A stretch of DNA of 51,619 bases from Gammaproteobacteria bacterium. GTDB lineage: Bacteria; Pseudomonadota; Gammaproteobacteria; Burkholderiales; Sulfuricellaceae. The stretch lies in assembly GCA_018824405.1 (NCBI GenBank), contig JAHJGO010000029.1, positions 1 to 51,619 of the forward strand. Direction: 5' to 3'. The notes beneath the pieces were generated by a model. The model worked only from the letters and a program-made list of their open reading frames with translations. It had not been told where the DNA came from and ran no database searches. Positions 46,752 to 51,619 of the stretch are shown piece after piece. The first letter of the stretch is position 1, and each line of letters starts with the position of its first letter. A program made the position numbers and the translations under genes.

Positions 46752-47458
46752 GCAGTTCGAAAGGGCAGCCAGAGCCATTGGCGACTCTCGATTTTGCTTC
46801 CCTGTTTGCCTCCAGTATTCATGAAATCAAGAATCAACTGTTCCTGCTGCTCAGCGCAGTGGAGCAAGTCAGCCAGGAAGACTGGGTCAGGGAGCATGTT
46901 TCCGCGCAGGCTGCGTTAAACCGGCTTGATCAGGGCGGAGCGCAGATCAGCCAGAAGCTTGCGCGTTTACTGGGCCTCTACCGCATTTCCAAAGGGCATT
47001 ACCAGCTCGATATTGCCTATCACGAGGCGGCTGAATTATTGCAGGATGTTGAGCTTGAGATCCGGCCTTTGCTTGGGGATAACTCAGCAAAGCTGAGCGT
47101 GGAAGGGGGTGAGGAACTGTACGGGTTTTTCGACCGGGAAATCGTGCGGGGAATCTTGCTTAACGCCGTCCACAATGCCTTGCGCTTCTGTGCTGGAAAA
47201 GTTCGCATCAGTGTGGTTGGCGAAGACGGTGGTCTGTGCTTCCTGGTAGAAGATGATGGCCCCGGCTTTCCGTCCGAAATGCTGGCAGATGGAGCTGTCC
47301 AGACAAAACTCGACCTGCAGGGAGGCGGGACGGGGCTGGGCTTGTACTTTTCCGCCACCGCTGCAGCCTTGCACAGCAAGCAAGGGAGAACCGGCTTGGT
47401 GCGGCTGCAAAATGGCGGCGCCCTGAATGGCGCCTCATTTGCTTTGTATCTACCTTAG
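46748..47458 (+). CDS. Short histidine-kinase-like ATPase paired with the receiver-TPR protein
   Basis: A 236-residue soluble protein. ASSIHEIKNQL carries a likely phosphoaccepting H25. The ATPase domain has an N box (LNAVHNALRF, about 138-147), DDGPGF at 169-174 and GGGTGLGLY at 192-200. It has no sensor domain or membrane helix, so the signal must come from a partner. The start is a GTG overlapping the preceding stop. Its stop is followed at once by the convergent SCP2 gene, overlapping by four bases. Confidence 0.87.
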   Translation: MSSSKGQPEPLATLDFASLFASSIHEIKNQLFLLLSAVEQVSQEDWVREHVSAQAALNRLDQGGAQISQKLARLLGLYRISKGHYQLDIAYHEAAELLQDVELEIRPLLGDNSAKLSVEGGEELYGFFDREIVRGILLNAVHNALRFCAGKVRISVVGEDGGLCFLVEDDGPGFPSEMLADGAVQTKLDLQGGGTGLGLYFSATAAALHSKQGRTGLVRLQNGGALNGASFALYLP

Positions 47459-47850
47459 AGCAGCGTGAAAAACTTCAGAAATGGCCCGGCCAGTTGGGGT
47501 GTACGGATCATTTTGCGATAGTCGCCATTCTTGAATTGCAGTTGTCCGCTGGCAACCGCGACGCCCAGGCCGGCGATACCGAGTCCTTCTTTTTTCCATT
47601 TTGCCCACTGTTCAGGCGCAGCGCGCAGGTCCCAATTGGCTGCAGGACTGTTGGTGGCGTTGTGAAGCTCGGCTTTTTTGATTTTGCCATTTTTCACTTC
47701 CACCAGCACCGCCGGATTGATTTCGTTAGCGAAGCCAAAAGCAATGATTGAATCAAAGTTGGCCGCTGCCAGGGGCTCCACCATATCTGAATTTGCGTTC
47801 CATTGGTTGGCGAAGCGTTCAGCCCATTCACGTGAAAAAAGTCCTTCCAT
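47455..47850 (-). CDS. SCP2 sterol-binding-domain-like protein
   Basis: A 131-residue soluble protein with the alpha/beta pattern of SCP2 domains: an N-terminal helix (SREWAERFANQWNAN), strands SIIAFGFA, AVLVEVKNGKIKKAEL, a linker DLRAAPEQWAKWKKEG, and a last GQLQFKNGDYRKMI...AGPFLKFF helix. SCP2 proteins bind lipids or hydrophobic molecules; bacterial roles are mostly unknown. It lies three bases after argH on the same strand, so it is probably in the argH transcript. Confidence 0.68.
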   Translation of the reverse strand: MEGLFSREWAERFANQWNANSDMVEPLAAANFDSIIAFGFANEINPAVLVEVKNGKIKKAELHNATNSPAANWDLRAAPEQWAKWKKEGLGIAGLGVAVASGQLQFKNGDYRKMIRTPQLAGPFLKFFTLL

Positions 47851-47853
47851 CGA

Positions 47854-49251
47854 TTATTCTCCCAGGGTTTTTCTTGCTCTCTGAATGGCCTTCTTGACCT
47901 GTTCCGGAGCGGTGCCGCCGATGTGATTGCGGCTGTTGATCGAGCCTTCCAGCGTCAAGACGCCGAAGATATCCTCGGCGATCAGAGGCGAGAAATCGCA
48001 TAACTGCGCCAACGTGAGTTCGCTCAGGTCGCATTTCTGGCTTTCTGCATAACGTACAGCACGGGCTACTGCTTCGTGGGCATCGCGGAAAGGCAGTCCT
48101 TTTTTCACCAGATAGTCAGCCAGGTCAGTCGCCGTGGCATAACCCTGGAAAGCGGCCTGGCGCATGGCATCCTTGTTTACCGTGATGCCGGTGATCATGT
48201 CGGCATAGATGCGCAGGGTGGCGGTGAGGGTGTCGACCGTATCGAATAGCGGTTCCTTGTCTTCCTGGTTGTCCTTGTTGTAAGCCAGGGGCTGGGATTT
48301 CATCAGGGTCAGCAGGGAGACCAGATGGCCATTGATGCGCCCGGTTTTGCCGCGCACCAGTTCCGGCACGTCGGGATTCTTTTTCTGCGGCATGATGCTG
48401 GAGCCGGTGCAAAATCGGTCGGCAATATCAATGAATCCGAAGCGCGGGCTCCTCCACAGGATCAGCTCTTCCGACAGGCGTGAGAGATGGGTCATGATCA
48501 GCGCGGAACAGGCCGTGAATTCGATGGCAAAGTCCCGGTCCGAAACCGCGTCAAGCGAGTTTTCGCATACGCAGTCGAAAGCCAGTTCGCGGGCAACCAT
48601 TTCACGATCGATGGGATAGCTGGTGCCGGCCAGCGCAGCAGCGCCCAAGGGCAGGCGATTGACCCGCTTGCGGCAGTCGGCGAGGCGTTCTCCGTCGCGC
48701 TTGAGCATTTCATAGTAGGCCATGAGATGGTGGCCGAAAGAGACAGGCTGGGCGACTTGTAGATGGGTGAATCCAGGCATCACGGTATCGGTGTGTTGCT
48801 CCGCAAGATCCAGCAGTGCAGTCTGCAGATTCCGGATCAGGCCGGACATGGCATCTATCTCGCTGCGCAGCCATAGACGGATATCGGTGGCAACCTGGTC
48901 GTTGCGTGAGCGGGCGGTATGCAGACGCTTGCCAGCATCGCCCACCAGAGCGGTGAGACGCTTTTCAATGTTAAGGTGCACATCTTCCGCATCGAGTGAC
49001 CAGGAAAACTCTCCGGAGTGGATTTCTTCCAGAATCTGCTGCATGCCCTTGCGGATAGATGAAAGGTCGTCTATGTTCAGAATGCCGACGGCATGAAGCA
49101 TGCTGGCGTGAGCAAGCGAACCCTGGATGTCGACTTCGGCCAGGCGACGGTCGAAATCCACGGATGCAGTGTAGCGTTTGACCAGATCCGAAACCGGTTC
49201 ATTGAAGCGGCCGGACCAGGCCTGTGCGGTAGACGGGCTTTTATCTTGCAT
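47854..49251 (-). CDS. argH: Argininosuccinate lyase
   Basis: Splits argininosuccinate into arginine and fumarate. It is 465 residues and the signature [16 protein letters not shown], with its catalytic serine, is intact. [35 protein letters not shown] are typical of the aspartase/fumarase superfamily. It is divergent from algZ, with only about 20 bases between starts. The argH-algZ-algR order is the same as in Pseudomonas aeruginosa. Confidence 0.97.
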   Translation of the reverse strand: MQDKSPSTAQAWSGRFNEPVSDLVKRYTASVDFDRRLAEVDIQGSLAHASMLHAVGILNIDDLSSIRKGMQQILEEIHSGEFSWSLDAEDVHLNIEKRLTALVGDAGKRLHTARSRNDQVATDIRLWLRSEIDAMSGLIRNLQTALLDLAEQHTDTVMPGFTHLQVAQPVSFGHHLMAYYEMLKRDGERLADCRKRVNRLPLGAAALAGTSYPIDREMVARELAFDCVCENSLDAVSDRDFAIEFTACSALIMTHLSRLSEELILWRSPRFGFIDIADRFCTGSSIMPQKKNPDVPELVRGKTGRINGHLVSLLTLMKSQPLAYNKDNQEDKEPLFDTVDTLTATLRIYADMITGITVNKDAMRQAAFQGYATATDLADYLVKKGLPFRDAHEAVARAVRYAESQKCDLSELTLAQLCDFSPLIAEDIFGVLTLEGSINSRNHIGGTAPEQVKKAIQRARKTLGE

Positions 49252-49272
49252 CGTGTCAGGGTCTTATTCAGA

Positions 49273-50295
49273 ATGAGGAAAATGGCAAGTATAAATCAAA
49301 ATCAGCGGCCCCCGGTGACCCTTCCCAACTTTTGCAATCTGGGCGTGAGCCTGCGCATTTTAATCGCGGTAAACGGCATGAGCCTGGTTGCGGCCATTCT
49401 GAAAGCGTCTGAATGGACCGTGATGTGGCAGGAGTTGATGGGGATGGCCGCGCTGGTGCAGCCGGTGCTTTTGCTGAGCCTGTTGCTGCTGTGTTCCGGG
49501 CAGAAACTGCTGGAGCGTCTGCCTTATTCGGGTGGAATTTTGCTGGTGGTGTTGCTGGAGGAATTGTTGACAACACTGGTGTATTTTTTGGGGCGTGATT
49601 TGCTGGGTGTGGAGGGTGTATTTCAGCTATACCGATTCTGGGTATTCACTTTTCTGATTACTTCAGTGTTGCTGGGGTACTTCAATTTACGCAGCCGTGC
49701 CCTTTCCCCTGCTTTGAGTGAGGCCAGATTGCAGGCATTGCAGGCACGTATTCGGCCTCATTTCCTGTTCAATAGCATCAATGCGGTGCTGAGCCTGATT
49801 CGCAGTAATCCGAAGCGTGCTGAAAGCGCGCTGGAGGATATGGCGGATCTGTTTCGCGTCCTCATGGCGGATAATCGCAATCTGGTCAGCCTTGAGCAGG
49901 AGGTTGCCTTGAGCCGTCAGTACCTTGGTTTGGAGCAACTGCGCCTGGGGGAGCGATTGCGGGTGACATGGCACATCGAAAAAATGCCGCACGATGCGCT
50001 GATTCCGCCTCTGGTGTTGCAACCCTTGCTGGAGAATGCGGTATACCACGGCATTGAACCCTCGAGTTTGCCGGGTGAGATTTGCGTCAACATTTACAGC
50101 AGTCGCAACCAGGTTCATCTGGTGCTGCGCAACCCCTATCGTAATGAGGGAGGAAATCACCACAGCGGCAACAAAATGGCGCTGGGGAATATTCGTGAAC
50201 GCTTGGCGCTACATTTTGATGCCGAGGCGAGTTTGACAACACAAATCAGTGATAGTACCTATCAGGTGCATATCGTGATTCCCTATCTGAAGTAA
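49273..50295 (+). CDS. algZ: LytS/AlgZ-type sensor histidine kinase
   Basis: A 340-residue membrane kinase with four hydrophobic helices (about 24-140) and no recognisable sensor domain. The His_kinase domain carries H163 in RIRPHFLFNSINAVLSLIRSNP, and the ATPase end has PPLVLQPLLENAVYHGIE and GNIRERL. It probably phosphorylates or restrains the AlgR-like protein seven bases downstream. The start at 49273 is chosen because the ATG at 49282 has too short a gap to its GAGGA box; neither site is ideal. The promoter must lie inside the 5' end of argH. Confidence 0.87.
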   Translation: MRKMASINQNQRPPVTLPNFCNLGVSLRILIAVNGMSLVAAILKASEWTVMWQELMGMAALVQPVLLLSLLLLCSGQKLLERLPYSGGILLVVLLEELLTTLVYFLGRDLLGVEGVFQLYRFWVFTFLITSVLLGYFNLRSRALSPALSEARLQALQARIRPHFLFNSINAVLSLIRSNPKRAESALEDMADLFRVLMADNRNLVSLEQEVALSRQYLGLEQLRLGERLRVTWHIEKMPHDALIPPLVLQPLLENAVYHGIEPSSLPGEICVNIYSSRNQVHLVLRNPYRNEGGNHHSGNKMALGNIRERLALHFDAEASLTTQISDSTYQVHIVIPYLK

Positions 50296-50302
50296 TGAAG
50301 CC

Positions 50303-51067
50303 ATGACTGATGAAGCCTGCAGGATACTGATCGTTGACGACGAGGCGCCGGCACGCAACCGCCTGCGTGAAGTGCTGGCGGATTGCGCTGAAGAGCTGCC
50401 GTTGATTGTGGCAGGTGAGGCGGTATCGGGGCGGGAGGCCCTTGACTGGTTGGGCCGCAACCCGGTTGATGTGGTATTGCTCGATATACGCATGCCGGAA
50501 ATGGATGGGATTGAGCTGGCGCGACACATGCAGAAACTGCAAAATCCACCCGCAGTGATTTTTAGCACTGCATTTGATCAGCATGCAATAGAGGCATTCG
50601 AGGTCAATGCCATCGATTACCTGCTCAAGCCGGTGCGTCGTGAGCGCTTGCTCCAGGCATTGCGCAGAGCGCAGTCGTATTCACAGTTGCAGTTGAGATC
50701 TGTGTCGAGCCAACCACGTGATCACCTCAGCATAAGTGTGGGCGGCAAGATATTGCTGGTGCCCGTGTCGGATGTTATTTATCTGAGAGCGGAGCAGAAA
50801 TACGTGACCATGAGAACTCTGACGCACGAATATCTGCTTGAGGAGTCTTTGACGCATCTGGAGCAGGAGTTTGGTGAACGTTTTGTGCGTATACACCGTA
50901 ATTGCATTGTGGCCAGAGAATTTATTGCCGGGTTTGAAAGGCAGCATCATGCTGGCGAAGAGGAGGCAGGTGGTTGCGTCTGGTCGGTTCTGCTGCGGGG
51001 GCTGGAAGAAAAACTGCCAATCAGTCGCCGCCATCGACATGTAGTCAAGGAGACTGCGAGCAGTTGA
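50303..51067 (+). CDS. algR: LytTR-type response regulator AlgR
   Basis: A 254-residue two-domain regulator. The receiver (about 7-120) has VDDE at 11-14, phosphoacceptor D61 in VVLLDIRMPEMDG and K109 in YLLKP. The LytTR DNA-binding domain (about 140-245) has the ISVGGKILLVPVSDVIYLRAEQKYV and FVRIHRNCIVA stretches. In Pseudomonas AlgR controls pilus assembly and alginate; by analogy this one may regulate type IV pilus genes. hemC, which follows algR in Pseudomonas, is replaced here by the tRNA-tuf cluster. Confidence 0.9.
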   Translation: MTDEACRILIVDDEAPARNRLREVLADCAEELPLIVAGEAVSGREALDWLGRNPVDVVLLDIRMPEMDGIELARHMQKLQNPPAVIFSTAFDQHAIEAFEVNAIDYLLKPVRRERLLQALRRAQSYSQLQLRSVSSQPRDHLSISVGGKILLVPVSDVIYLRAEQKYVTMRTLTHEYLLEESLTHLEQEFGERFVRIHRNCIVAREFIAGFERQHHAGEEEAGGCVWSVLLRGLEEKLPISRRHRHVVKETASS

Positions 51068-51098
51068 AGGCCGAAAGAGTGGAAGAATGTAATTTATG

Positions 51099-51127
51099 TT
51101 GACATGTGCCAGCAAAAAATAGAGAAT
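51099..51127 (+). promoter_or_regulatory. Promoter of the tRNA-Tyr/Gly/Thr-tuf operon
   Basis: A perfect TTGACA (51099-51104), a 17-base spacer and GAGAAT (51122-51127), followed by a GC-rich discriminator (AGCGCGC), lie just before tRNA-Tyr. The match and the discriminator fit a strong, stringently controlled stable-RNA promoter. The start would be near 51134, ten bases before the mature tRNA. Confidence 0.75.
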
Positions 51128-51143
51128 AGCGCGCTTCGTTAAC

Positions 51144-51229
<86 letters not shown>

Positions 51230-51243
51230 GAATTTGTGGGTGT

Positions 51244-51269
51244 AAAAGCGGCGTGAAAGCGCCGTTTTT
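51244..51269 (+). terminator. Hairpin with T-run between tRNA-Tyr and tRNA-Gly
   Basis: CGGCG (51249-51253) and CGCCG (51260-51264) form a stem, extended by AAAA/TTTT, and five T's follow. It looks like an intrinsic terminator but lies inside a tRNA-tuf cluster that is normally co-transcribed. It may reduce read-through or serve in tRNA processing. Confidence 0.5.
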
Positions 51270-51290
51270 AGTCGGTAAAAGTAATTAAGT

Positions 51291-51364
51291 GCGGGTGTAG
51301 CTCAATGGTAGAGCAGAAGTTTTCCAAACTTACGACGAGGGTTCGATTCCCTTCACCCGCTCCA
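51291..51364 (+). tRNA. tRNA-Gly (anticodon TCC)
   Basis: A 74-base tRNA with encoded CCA. The acceptor GCGGGTG pairs with CACCCGC. The anticodon loop TTTCCAA gives TCC for GGA/GGG codons, and the T arm has GGTTCGATTCC. One anticodon-stem pair (G27-A43) is mismatched. Confidence 0.94.
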
Positions 51365-51371
51365 GACAGTA

Positions 51372-51446
<75 letters not shown>

Positions 51447-51479
51447 TTTAATTTTCGCGCTAGAAAGGACGACTAGATC

Positions 51480-51619
51480 ATGGCAAAAGGCAAGTTTGAG
51501 CGTACCAAACCGCACGTGAACGTTGGCACGATTGGTCACGTGGATCATGGCAAGACGACTTTGACGGCGGCGATCACGACGATTTTGTCGAAGAAATTTG
51601 GTGGTGAAGCCAAAGGCTA
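51480..51619 (+). CDS. tuf: Elongation factor Tu, N-terminal part (cut by window edge)
   Basis: The first 46 codons of EF-Tu: [20 protein letters not shown] followed by [16 protein letters not shown], including the P-loop [10 protein letters not shown]-Tu delivers aminoacyl-tRNA to the ribosome. An AGAAAGGA box lies before the ATG. It follows tRNA-Tyr, -Gly and -Thr, as tufB does in E. coli. Confidence 0.98.
   Translation, partial: MAKGKFERTKPHVNVGTIGHVDHGKTTLTAAITTILSKKFGGEAKG

Overview
The window looks like chromosome of a betaproteobacterium, most plausibly a Nitrosomonadales-type sulfur or iron oxidiser or a relative; this is inferred from gene content and order, because no search could be run. 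Supporting features are the order glyA-nrdR-ribD-ribE-ribBX-ribH-nusB, amgK-murU divergent from lptD-surA-pdxA-rsmA, pilT-pilU next to a yggS gene, and a tRNA-Tyr/Gly/Thr-tuf cluster. Nearly all of the sequence is densely packed core genome, with many ATGA-type start/stop overlaps.

Layout. 1-5,000 is the accessory and decaying end: the 3' end of an IS30-family transposase, a small secreted unknown protein, a heme-c (Tll0287-like) sensor fused to an HD-GYP phosphodiesterase, a bactofilin, an nhaA pseudogene with at least three lesions, and a membrane methyltransferase. A tRNA-Val(CAC) with its own promoter and terminator marks the change to core genome. 5,500-12,000 holds a potassium channel, glyA and the riboflavin operon ending in nusB. 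12,100-14,530 is a compact three-gene unit: a duplicated DUF1538 membrane protein and two different PII-like proteins. This is the best candidate for an undescribed regulated transport system. 14,600-20,000 has a DUF2892 protein, mgtE, yggS, pilT, pilU and a free-standing CZB zinc-binding protein. 20,000-26,700 has an RNA methyltransferase, an acyl-CoA ligase, hemJ, two TlpA-like thioredoxins, a DinB protein, murU and amgK. 26,800-35,600 has lptD-surA-pdxA-rsmA, a GAF/PAS/GGDEF diguanylate cyclase, a chemoreceptor and gloA. 35,600-41,800 has a YgjP-type metallopeptidase, plsC, gmhB, glyS, glyQ, a secreted heme protein and a GIY-YIG protein. 41,800-51,619 has lnt, lysA-lptM, cyaY, a receiver-TPR protein with a partner ATPase, an SCP2 protein, argH, algZ-algR, three tRNAs and the start of tuf.

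How the genes fit together. Envelope assembly and recycling dominate (lptD, surA, lnt, amgK, murU, gmhB, plsC, lptM). A second theme is surface behaviour and signalling: pilT/pilU, CZB, a chemoreceptor, one cyclic-di-GMP synthase, one cyclic-di-GMP hydrolase, and AlgZ/AlgR, whose Pseudomonas relatives control twitching.

Non-coding structure worth attention: three intergenic inverted repeats, each built from exactly 7-bp-phased units but with different unit sequences; a possible attenuator with competing Shine-Dalgarno pairing ahead of lptM-lysA; a nested inverted repeat between tlpA-like and dinB genes; a C/T-G/A-rich hairpin repeat read through as the tail of RibD; and a possible leaderless start for the DUF1538 unit.
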